This document shows positions 44,401-56,400 of a DNA stretch of 64,000 nucleotides, piece after piece. The notes under the pieces are model-generated. The model was given only the letters and a program-made list of their open reading frames with translations. It was not told the origin of the DNA and ran no database searches. Origin of the DNA: Ectopseudomonas guguanensis. Lineage in GTDB: Bacteria; Pseudomonadota; Gammaproteobacteria; Pseudomonadales; Pseudomonadaceae. The stretch spans positions 62,001 to 126,000 of the forward strand of contig NZ_FNJJ01000011.1 in the NCBI RefSeq assembly GCF_900104265.1, read 5' to 3'. The first letter of the stretch is position 1. Every line of letters begins with the position of its first letter. A program made the translations under genes and the position numbers.

Positions 44401-47400
44401 CTGCGAATCACCTGCTGCAACAGCTCGCGGCTGAAGGCTTCGCCGGCGAAGCAGTAGGTCTTCACCCCAGGCGCTCGACCGCATTGCTCGGCCCACTCGG
44501 CCAACTGACGCAGGTAGCTGGGCGGCAAGGCCACCACGCTGATGCCTTCTGCGATCAGGCAATCGTAGGTCTGCTGCACGCTCCACAGTTGCTGGTCACG
44601 GATCACCACCCGCGCGCCATGGCTCAGTGGCGTGAGCCAGCGCTCGTGGGCGCCGTCGAAACTGACCGAGAGAAAATGCAGCTCGCGATCCTCGGCGGTC
44701 AGTTCGTAACGCTCGCCAATGGCCTGGCAATGCAGGGCAATCGCGCCATGGGCCACGGCCACGCCCTTGGGCTTGCCGGTGGAGCCGGAGGTGTAGATCA
44801 GGTAGGCCAGTTGCTCGGGGTGAAGCTCGACCTCAGGAGCGGCAATAGGCTCATTGCTCAGCGGCAGATGATCGAGGTCGAGCACCTCGATACCGGCCAC
44901 TTCGGGCAGGCGCGGCAGGGCCGCCTGGTGGCTCAGTAGCAGCTTCACCCCGGCGTCTTCGAGCATGTAGCGCAAGCGTTCGCCGGGATAGTCCGGGTCC
45001 AGCGGCACGTAGGCACCGCCGGCCTTGAGCACTGCCAGCAGTGCGACAAACAGGTCGATACCGCGCTCCAGCGCCACGCCGACGCGCACCTCGGCGCCAA
45101 CGCCACAGGCGATCAACTGATGGGCCAGACGATTGGCGCGGGCTTCCAGCTCGGCGAAGCTCAGGCGCTGCTGGCCGTGTACCAGAGCAATGGCCGTTGG
45201 GCGCAGACGCGCCTGCTCGGCGAGACGCTCCGGCAAGAGCTGGATGCTGTGCGGAACGGGTGTTGGGTCGTTCCAGGCCTCGACTTCGGCCATCTCCGAT
45301 TCACTCAACAATGGCAGATCGGCCAGCGACGCCTGTGGCATACGGCACGCCCCATCGAGCAGACGCAGGAACTGCCCCGCCAAACGCTCAACCGTCGCGG
45401 CCTCGAACAGATCGGTGGCGTAATCCAGGTAGGCCTCGATGCGGCCATCGGCCTGTTCGAGGGTGCCCAGCACCAGGTCGAAGTGGGCGCTCTGCCCCTG
45501 GCAGTCGAGGTTTTCGCACTGCAGGCCGGGCAACGTCTGCAGTGCGCTCTGGTCCTGCCGTTGATGGTTGTACGCCACCTGGAACAGCGGGTTGTGGCTC
45601 AGGCTGCGCTCCGGCTGCAGGGCGTCGACCAGTTGCTCGAAAGGCACGTCCTGATGGGCCTGGGCACCGACCACCCGCGCCTTGACCTGACGCAGCAGGT
45701 CGACGAACGAATGCTGCGCATCCACTTCACCGCGAATCACCAGGGTGTTGACGAACAGGCCGATCAGCCCCTCGCTCTCGCCCTGGGTACGCCCGGCCAC
45801 CGGCACGCCAATACGCAGGTCGTGCTGGCCGGTCAGGCGATACAGCAGGCTCTGGTAGACCGCCAGGATCAGCATGAACGGCGTCACTTCGTGCAGTTGC
45901 GCCTGCTCACGCAGTCGCTCGGCCAGGCTGGCCGGCACGCTGAAGGCATGCCGCGCCCCCTGCCCCAGACGCACGGCCGGACGCGGCCGGTCTGCCGGCA
46001 GCTCCAGCAGCGGCTGTTCGCTGCCGAGCTGCTCGCGCCACCACTGCACCTGTTCGGCCAGGCGACTGCCAGCGAGATGATCACGCTGCCACAGGGCGTA
46101 GTCGGCGTACTGGATCGGCAGTGCCGCCAGCTCAACCGGCTGTCCTTCGGCATGGCCGCGATAGAGCGCGGCGAACTCGTCGAGCAGCACCTGGATCGAC
46201 CAACCGTCGGCGATGATGTGATGCAGGCAGAGCACCAGCACATGCTGCTGCGAGCCCAGTTCGATCAGCGCCACACGCCAGGGCGGGCTCTGTTCCAGAT
46301 CGAAGGGGCGCCGATTGACGCCATCGATCTGCTGCCGCAGTTGCGCCTCGTCCTGCGCCTGCAGGCGCTCGATGCCAACCGCAGTCGGCTGCTGCACACA
46401 TTGCAGGGGCTCACCCGCCTCGCCGCTGGTGAAGGTGGTGCGCAGGCTTTCATGACGCTGGGCCAGGGTATCGAAGCTGCGTTGCAGCGCCTGGATATCC
46501 AATGCCCCCGTCAGGCGCACGGCACAGTGCAGGTGGTAGGCCAGGCTGTCGGGCTCCAGCTGGGCGAGGAACCACAGGCGCTGCTGAGCGAAGGACTGCG
46601 GGCTGCGGGCTGCACGCTGGCGAGCCTGCAGACCGAAGCCAGGCGCGGCGTCGGCGGCCGCCAGCTGCAAGGCCTGGGCACTGAGAGAGCTGGCTTCGAA
46701 GGCGGCGCGTAGCGGCAGCTCACGCTGCAGTTGGCGACGAATCTGCGACACCAGTTGCGTGGCCAGCAGCGAATGACCGCCGAGGGCGAAGAAGTCATCC
46801 TCACGCCCTACCCGTTCTACACCCAGCAGCTCCTGCCAGATGCTTGCGAGCTGGCTTTCCAGCCCGGGGCGCGGCGCCTGGTAATCGCGCTGAACGCGCT
46901 GCGGTTCCGGCAGCGCCTTGCGCTCCAGCTTGCCATTGGGCGACAGCGGCAGACGTTCGAGCGGGACGAAGTAGCTCGGCACCATGAACTCGGGCAGGCG
47001 CTGTTTCAGACGCGCCCGCAGCTCGACCTCGTCGTAATCGCCACCGACCACATAGGCCACCAGTTGCTGGTCGCGCACCAGCACCACCGCTTCGCGTAGC
47101 GCCGGATGTTCCAGCAGTGCGGCCTCGATCTCGCCCAGCTCGATGCGCAGGCCGCGCAACTTCACCTGATGGTCGATACGGCCCAGGTACTCCAGCACGC
47201 CCTCTTCGGTCCAACGCGCCAGGTCGCCACTGCGATACAGGCGCTGGCCATCGCCAAAGGGGCTGGCGATGAAGCGTTCGGCGGTCAGCCCCGGACGACG
47301 GTGGTAACCGCGCGCCAGGCCGATGCCACCGATATACAGCTCCCCCGCCACGCCAATCGGTTGCGGATTGAGGCGCTCGTCGAGGATATGGATCTGCAGG

Positions 47401-50400
47401 TTGGCGATTGGCCGACCAATCGGCACGCTGCGCCGCTCCTGGCCCGTGCAGCGCCAGTGGGTCACGTCGATGGCCGCTTCGGTCGGGCCATACAGGTTGT
47501 ACAGCTCGGCCTGCGGCAGCAGTTGCCGCGTGCTGCTGGCCAGTTCCGCCGGCAGCGCTTCACCGCTGCAGACGATACGTCGTAGGCTCTCGCAGCCGTG
47601 CAGCTCGCCATGACCGACAAAGGCCGCCAGCATCGAGGGCACGAAGTGCAAGGTGCTGATGCTCTCGCGCGCGATCAGCTCGACCAGCTTGGCTGGGTCG
47701 CGGTGATCGCCCGGCTGCGCCATGACCAGGCGCGCGCCCGTGATCAGCGGCCAGAAGAATTCCCAGACCGACACGTCGAAACTGAACGGGGTTTTCTGCA
47801 GCACCCGATCATTAGCTGTGAGCTGGTAAGCCTCCTGCATCCAGGCCAGGCGGTTGTACAACGCCGCATGGCTGTTGCCGGCGCCCTTGGGCTTGCCGGT
47901 GGAGCCGGAGGTGTAGATCAGGTAGGCCAGTTGCTCGGGGTGAATCGCTACCTCGGGCGCGGTCTGCGGCTCGCCGCTGACGTCCAGATGATCGAGGTTA
48001 AGCACCTGTACACCGCTCACCTGCGGCAGGCTGTCGATCACCGCGTCGTGGCTCAGCAGCAGGCTGACGCCGGCATCGTCGAGCATGTAGCGCAGACGCT
48101 CGGCCGGATATTCCGGGTCCATCGGCACGTAGGCGCCGCCGGCCTTGAGGATGGCGTACAGCGCCACCACCATTTCCACCGAACGCAGCGCCGCTACACC
48201 CACCAAGGTGTCGCGAGTCACGCCGAGCTTTTGCAGATGGTGGGCCAGCTGGTTGGCGCGCAGGTCCAGCTCGGCGTAGCTCAAACGCTGCTCGCCGAAC
48301 ACCAGGGCGATGGCCTGCGGCTGCGCCTGCACGTGACGTTCGAACTGACGGTGCACCGGCTCGACCGCGCCGTAATCGACACGGGTGGCATTGAAGCTCG
48401 TCAGGGCCAGACGATCCTGATCATCGTCCAGGCGATGCTCGCCAATGGCCAGTTGCGGCTGTTCCAGCAACTGCTCCAACAGGCGGATAAAGCGCTGGTG
48501 CAGGCGCTCCACCGTGGCTGCCTCGAACAGATCCAGGGCGTAGTTCCAGTTGCCACTGAACCGGCCGTGCCGATCTTCCTGGGTGTTGAGCGCCAAGTCG
48601 AACTGGCTGCCGCCATCGGCCAGGGTCAGCACCTCGGCGTGCAGATCCTGCAACTGCCCCAACGCCTCGTGGCGCACCTGCTGATGGTCATAGGCCACCT
48701 GGAACAGCGGGTTGTGGCTGAGGCTGCGCTCGGGCTGCAACGCCTCGACCAGTTGCTCGAAAGGCAGTTCCTGATGCGCCTGAGCCTCCAGGCTGGTGCG
48801 CCTGATCTGCTCGACCAGCGCCGTGAAGCTCTGCTGCGGAGCAACCTCGCTGCGCAGCACCTGGGTGTTGACGAACAGGCCGATCAGCCCTTCGACCTCG
48901 GCGCGCGTACGCCCGGCAATGGGCACGCCGACGCGCAAATCGCGCTGCCCGCTCAGGCGATGCAGCAGCACCTTGTAGGCGCCCAGCAACACCATGAAGG
49001 GCGTCGCGTTCTGCGCCTGGGCCAAGTCGCGCAGGCGCTCGCCCAGGGCTGCGCCGAGACGGAAATGCACCCGCCCACCGCGAAAACTCTGCCGCGCCGG
49101 TCGTGGATGGTCGCAAGGTAGCTCCAGCAGCGGCTGCTCGTCGCCCAGCTGCTCGCGCCAGTAGGCCAGTTGCCGCGCGCCTTCACCGCCCGCCAGCCAC
49201 TCACGCTGCCAGGCCGCGTAATCGGCGTACTGTACGGTCAGCGCCGGCAGTGCAGCCGCCGCGCCAGTGCAGGCGGCGTTGTACAGCGCGGCGAATTCGG
49301 CCAGCAGAATCTGCACGGACCAGCCATCGGACAGCAGGTGATGCAAACACAACAGCAGGCGCCGCTCGCCCGGCTCCAGGGTCACCAGGGCGACACGCCA
49401 GGGCGGCGACTGCTGCAGATCGAAAGGCTTTTCCATAAATGCCCGCGCCAGGGCCTGGAAGGCATGCTCGCCCCTGGCCTGGAGCATCTCCAGATTCACC
49501 GACGCCTGCGGCTGTATGCATTGCAGCGGCTGGCCTTCGGCGTCCTGAGTGAAGGTGGTACGCAGAATCCAGTGACGCTCGGCCAGGGCTTCGAAGGCCT
49601 GCTGCAGCGCCTGTCGGTCCACCTCGCCACGCAGACGCAGCACGCCCGGCAGGTGGTAGGCACTGCTGCTCGGCTCCAGTTGCTGGAGGAACCATAGGCG
49701 CTGCTGAGCGAAAGACTGTGGCGCCTGCGCCCGCTCGCCTCTGGCCTGCAGAGGCAGGTCGACGGCACGATTGGCCTGCTCCAGCTGCCTGGCCAGATCG
49801 CTGAGCAGCGGCGCCTCGAACACGGCGCGTAGCGGCAAATCCAGCCCGTGCGCATGGCGCAGGCGGGAGATCAGTTGCGTCGCCAGCAGCGAGTGGCCGC
49901 CCAATTCGAAGAAGTGATCGTCACGGCCGATACGCGGCTGCTCCAGCAGCTCGCTCCACAGCTCGGCCAGCAGTCGTTCCTGCTCGGTGCGCGGCGCCTG
50001 GTACTCGCCCGCCTCCACCTGCGGCTCCGGCAGACTCTGCCGGTCCAGCTTGCCGTTGGGCAGTAGCGGCAGGCGCTCCAGCGCCAGGATATGGCTCGGC
50101 ACCATATGCGCCGGCAGGCGCTGTTTGAGCTGCATTTTCAGCTCACTCTCGCTCAGCCCCTGGCCGCTGACGTAGCCCACCAGGCGCTTGCCGGCAGCAC
50201 TGTCCTTGACCACCACCAGCGTTTCACCCACACCGGCACAGGCTTTCAGCGCCGCCTCGACTTCACCGATCTCGATGCGGAAACCGCGCAGCTTGATCTG
50301 CTGATCCAGCCGACCGAGGTATTCCAGCTGGCCATCGGTGCCCAGGCGCACGCGGTCGCCGGTACGATACAGACGCTCACCGGGGCGATACGGATTGGGC

Positions 50401-53400
50401 ACGAAGCGTTCGGCGGTAGCAGCCGGTCGATCCAGGTAACCCCGCGCCAGCAGGCCACCCAGGTACAGCTCGCCGGCCACGCCGACCGGCAACAGGTTGA
50501 GGTCGGCATCGAGCACATAGCCCTGGCGCGAGCCGACGCGATCACCAATCGGTGCATAGGCCGTGGTGAAGTCGGCCGTGGCCGCCGGCACTCGCCAAAT
50601 GGTCGGGGTGACCACGGTTTCGGTCGGGCCGTAGCCGTTGATGATCCATTGCGGCTGCAGGCTGCGGATCACCTGCTGCAATAGCTCGCGGCTGAAGGCT
50701 TCTCCGGCGAAGCAGTAGGTTTTCACCCCAGGCGCTTTGCCGCATTGCTCGGCCCATTCGGCCAGCTGGCGCAGGTAGCTCGGTGGCAAGGCCACCACGC
50801 TGATGCCTTCCGCGATCAGGCAATCGTAGGTCTGCTGCACGCTCCACAGTTGCTGGTCGCGGATCACCACCCGCGCGCCATGGCTCAGTGGCGTCAGCCA
50901 GCGCTCGTGGGCGCCGTCGAAGCTGACCGAGAGGAAATGGAGTTCGCGATCCTCAGCGGTCAGTTCGTAACGCTCGCCAATGGCCTGGCAATGCAGGGCA
51001 ATCGCACCATGGGTCACCGCTACGCCCTTGGGCTTGCCGGTGGAGCCGGAGGTGTAAATCAGGTAGGCCAGTTGCTCGGGGTGAATATCCACCTCAGGCG
51101 CTTCTGACGATTCGCCGCTCAGTTCCAACTGATTGAGGTCGAGCACCTCGATACCGGCCACGTCGGGCAGGCGCGGCAGGGCCGCCTGGTGGCTCAGCAG
51201 CAGCTTCACCCCGGCGTCTTCGAGCATGTAGCGCAAGCGTTCGCCGGGATAGTCCGGGTCCAGCGGCACGTAGGCACCGCCGGCCTTGAGCACTGCCAGC
51301 AGGGCAACGAACAGCTCGATGCCACGTTCCAGCGCTACACCGACGCGCACCTCGGCGCCGACGCCACGGGCGGTCAGCTGATGGGCCAGGCGATTGGCGC
51401 GGGCTTCCAGCTCGGCGAAGCTCAGGCACTGCTGGCCATGCACCAGGGCAATGGCCGTTGGGCGCAGACGCGCCTGTTCGGCGATGCACTGTGGCAAGAG
51501 CTGGATGGTATCGGGAGCTGGAGAAGCATCATTCCAGTCCTCGACCTCGGCCACCTCGCTTTCATCCAGCAAGGGCAGTTCACCGATGCAGCGCTGCGCA
51601 TCGGCGCACAGGGCTTGCAGCAGTCGTTCGAACTGGCGACTCATGCCGGCGATCTGCCGGTCGTTGAAATGCGCGCGCTGATAATGCCAGTGCACCTGCA
51701 GTTCGTTGCCGGCCATTACCGCCAGGCTCAGCGGGTAATGGGTCTGCTCGTGCGCCTGCAGATTGGTGAAGCGCAGGCCATCGCCCTGCCCCTGCAGCAC
51801 CTGATCTACCGGGTAGTTCTCGAACACCAGCAGGGTATCGAACAGCTCGCGCCCGGCGTGGCCGGCCAATTGTTGCAGGCGGAACAGCGGCACCTGCTCG
51901 TGCTCGCGCAGCGCCAGGTTGTGCACCTGCAGCGCGTCGAGCCAGTCGCCGACAGGCTCATGCGGCTGCGGCGCCTGCACCACCGGCAGGGTATTGATGA
52001 ACAGGCCAAGCATGTGTTCGATGCCCGCCACACTCGCCGGCCGCCCCGCTACGGTGGCACCAAAGGCCACCTGACGGCGCCCGCAATAACGCTGCAGAAG
52101 CAGCGTCCAGGTCGCCTGGATCAGGGTATTGAGGGTGATGCGTCGAGCCCTGGCAAAGGCTTCCAGTTCAGCACGCGGCAGGTTCAGGATATGCACGCCG
52201 CTGCCGCTTGCAGACAACTCGCTGCGCAGACTGCCAGTCAGTAACGTCGGCTCATCGAAGCCCTGCAGCTGCTCACGCCAGAACGCCTCGCTGCCGGCGA
52301 GATCCTGGCGTTGCAGCCAGGCCAGGTAATCCGGGTAATGCCCGACCTCGTGCGCGCCGCCCTCGCCGCGCGTGTCCTGCAGTACCTGCGCCAGCAGCGC
52401 GGCACTGCTCCAGCCGTCGAGCAGGATATGGTGCAGGGTCCAGATCAGTTGATGACGTCCCTCGCCCAGGCGTACCAGCACCAGGCGCATCAGCGGTGGC
52501 CGCGTCAGGTCGAATGGCGTCTCGCGCTCCTCACGCAGCAGTGCCTGAAGATCGAGGTCGCTCCCCTCCAGTTCGCGAATCGTCAGCTGCGTCTCGCGCT
52601 GCACCAGTTGCACCGCCTGCTGATCCGCGCCCAGACGCAGGAAGGCTGCGCGCAGCAGCGGATGGCGCTGCAGAGCAGTCGCCCAGGCCGCCTTGAAACG
52701 CGCCACCGGCAAGCCCTCGACCTCCAGGCTGAGCTGGTTGACGTAGGCGCCATCGGCCGCCTGCAGTTCGCTGTGGAACAACAGGCCCTGCTGCATCGGC
52801 GTCAGCGGATAGATATCCTCGATCTGCCGGGCCGGCAGCGGCAGGCTGTCGAGGTCGGCCTGGCTGAGCGGCACGAAGGGGAAATCGCTGGGGGTGACGG
52901 CCGCCTGCGTGCGGCAGTGCTGCACCAGCTCGACGAGCGCGCAGCGGTACGCCTCGAGCAGTTCGACGATGCGCTCGCGGTCGAAGCGCTCATGGCTGAA
53001 GGTGCAGGTGAACTGCAGGCAGTCGCCCGTGACGCGACCGTCCAGAGCAAGGGCACAGGCCAGCGGTGCGCTGGCGTCGCGTTGCGCGCCGGACGCTTCC
53101 TCGGCCAGAGCGAACAACTGCCCGCTGGTCTGCAGGCGGCCCAGGTAGTTGAACAGCAACGCGTCATCCAGCGCCGGCAGGTCCTCGCCCTGCAGGTATT
53201 TCAGCAGGCCGTAACCGATGCCGCCGCGCGGTACCTGACGCAGGTTTTCCTTGGTGCTTTTGAGGGTCGCATCCCAGTCATCACCGGCCTGCAGCAACAG
53301 CGGGTAGAGGCTGGTGAACCAGCCCAGGGTCTGGCTCAGATCCAGCTCCTCAAACAGCGCATCGCGGCCATGGCCTTCGAGGGCAATCAGGGTCTGCGCC

Positions 53401-56400
53401 TGCCCGTTCCAGTCACGCAGGGCATGGGCCAGTGCGCTGAGCAGCAGGTCGTTGATCTGCGTGCGGTACGCCGCCGGTGCCTGTGTCAGCAGCGCCTCGG
53501 TGGTGCTGGGGTCGAGCTGCACCTCCAGACGTTCGGCGCAGGCCGTCAGATTGCGGCCTTGCGGGTGGTCGCAGGGCAACCCGCGATCAGTCGGCAGTGC
53601 CTGCCAGTAAGCGCGTTCGGCGGCCACTTCGGGGCTGGATGCATAGGCCGCCAGGCGCTCGCTCCAGCTCTGCCAGGCACTGCTCTTGCGCCCCAGATCG
53701 GCAGCAGCGCCCACGCCCAGCTGCGCGTAGGCGCGCTGCAAGTCATCGAGCAGGATGCGCCAGGAAACGCCATCGATCACCAGATGGTGGACCACCAGCA
53801 ACAGGCGTTCGCCGCCTTCGTGCAACTGCACGAGCACGGCGCGTAGCAGCGGGCCATGGCTCAGATCGAGGCTGGCCTGCACCTCGTCGCACAGCGCGCT
53901 CAGCTCGGCCAGGCTGCAGCGCTCGACGCGCAGTTCGAGCGTTTCGGCCTCGGCCGCATAGCGCTGGCGCCAGCTGTCGCCCTGCTGCTCGAAACGCAGG
54001 CGCAGGGCGTCGTGCTGCTCCAGCACGGCCTGCAGGGCAGCGTGGAGCCGCTGTGTCTGCAGCGGCTCGCGTGCACTGAGCAGCACCGACTGGTTCCAGT
54101 GCTGACGATTGTTCATCGGCTGGGTGAAGAACCAGTGCTGGATCGGTGTCAACGGGATGTCGCGCTGACTGTCGATGACGCAGCCCGACGTCTCGGCGCT
54201 GCGGGTTGCGACCTGGGCCAGCTCGGCAATGCTCTGACGCTCGAACAGTTGCCGTGGCGTCAGCTCGATGCCCTGACGGCGGGCACGGGCAATGATCTGC
54301 AGGCTGAGAATGGAATCGCCACCCAGCTCGAAGAAGTTGTCGTCGCGCCCTACCCGCTCTACACCCAACAGCTCCTGCCAGATGCTTGCGAGCTGGCTTT
54401 CCAGCCCGGGGCGCGGCGCCTGGTAATCGCGCTGGATGCGCTGCGGTTCCGGCAGCGCCTTACGCTCCAGTTTGCCATTGGGCGACAGCGGCAGACGTTC
54501 GAGCGGGACGAAGTAGCTCGGCACCATGAACTCGGGCAGTCGCTGTTTCAGCCGCGCCCGCAGCTCGACCTCGTCGTAATCGCCGCCGACCACATAGGCC
54601 ACCAGCTGTTGATCACGCACCAGCACCACCGCCTCACGCAGCGCCGGATGCTCCAGCAGCGCGGCCTCGATCTCGCCCAGCTCGATACGCAGGCCGCGCA
54701 GCTTCACCTGATGGTCGATGCGGCCGAGGTACTCCAGCACGCCCTCTTCGGTCCAGCGCGCCAGGTCGCCACTGCGATACAGGCGCTGGCCATCGCCGAA
54801 GGGGCTGGCGACGAAGCGTTCGGCGGTCAGTCCCGGACGACGGTGGTAACCCCGCGCCAGGCCGACGCCACCGATATACAGCTCGCCGGCCACGCCGATG
54901 GGCTGCGAATTGAGGCGTTCGTCGAGGATATGAATCTGCAAATTGGCGATCGGCCGACCAATTGGCACGCTGCGCCGCTCCTGGCCGCTGCAGCGCCAGT
55001 GGGTCACGTCGATGGCCGCTTCGGTCGGGCCATACAGGTTGTACAGTTCGGCCTGCGGCAAGAGTTGCCGCGTGCTGCTGGCCAGTTCCGCCGGCAGCGC
55101 TTCACCGCTGCAGACGATGCGCCGCAGGCTCTCGCAGCCGTGCAGCTCGCCATGACCGACAAAGGCCGCCAGCATCGAGGGCACGAAGTGCAAGGTGCTG
55201 ATGCTCTCGCGCCCGATCAGCTCGACCAGCTTGGCGGGATCGCGATGATCGCCCGGCTGCGCCATCACCAGGCGCGCGCCCGTGATCAGCGGCCAGAAGA
55301 ATTCCCACACCGACACGTCGAAACTGAACGGGGTCTTCTGCAGCACCCGATCATCCGCCGTGAGCTGGTAAGCCTCCTGCATCCAGGCCAGGCGGTTGTA
55401 CAGCGCCGCATGGCTGTTGCCGGCCCCTTTGGGCTTGCCGGTGGAGCCGGAGGTGTAGATCAGGTAGGCCAGTTGCTCGGGGTGAATGTCCACCTCGGGC
55501 GCGGTCTGCGGCTCTTGAGAAAGATCCAGATGATCGAGATTGAGCACCTGTACGCCGCTGACCTGCGGCAGGCCGTCGATCACCGCGTCATGGCTCAGCA
55601 ACAAACTCACACCAGAGTCTTCGAGCATGTAGCGCAGACGCTCGGCCGGGTATTCCGGGTCCATCGGCACGTAGGCGCCGCCGGCCTTGAGGATGGCGTA
55701 CAGCGCTACCACCATCTCCACCGAACGCTGCGCCGCCACACCCACCAAGGTGTCGCGAGTTACGCCAAGCTTTTGCAGATGGTGGGCCAGTTGGTTGGCG
55801 CGCAGGTCCAGCTCGGCGTAGCTCAGACACTGCTCGCCGAACACCAGGGCGATGGCCTGCGGCTGCGCCTGCACGCGCTTCTCGAACTGACGGTGCACCG
55901 GCTCGACCGAGCCGTAATCGACGCGGATGGCATTGAAGCTCGTCAGCGCCAGGCGATCCTGATCATCGTCCAGGCGGTGCTCGCCAATGGCCAGTTGCGG
56001 CTGTTCCAGTAACTGCTCCAGCAGGCGAATGAAGCGCTGATGCAGGCGCTCGACGGTGGCCGCCTCGAACAGATCCAGGGCGTAGTTCCAGTTGCCGGCC
56101 AGCTCCTCGCCCGGACCTTCCCAGGTGTGCAGCGCCAGGTCGAACTGCGCGCTGCCGCTGTCCAGGGCGATCAGCTCGGCACGCAGATCGGCCGTCAGTT
56201 GCAGGCTGTTCTGCGGGCGCTGCTGGTGGTTGTACAGCACCTGGAACAGCGGGTTGTGGCTGAGGCTGCGCTCGGGCTGCAATGCCTCGACCAGTTGCTC
56301 GAAGGGCAGCGCCTGATTCGCCTGGGCACCCTGCGCCGTACGCAGCACCTGCGCCAGCAGTTGCTCGAAACTCTGCTCGCCACTCAGTTCGCTGCGCAGC

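Noticed and set aside
41628..44939. A very long open frame (about 1100 codons) on the plus strand opposite the NRPS.
   Set aside because: It lies antisense to clear C, E, A and TE domains; its translation is rich in Gln, His, Arg and Gly with no family motif. Such frames are common in high-GC DNA.
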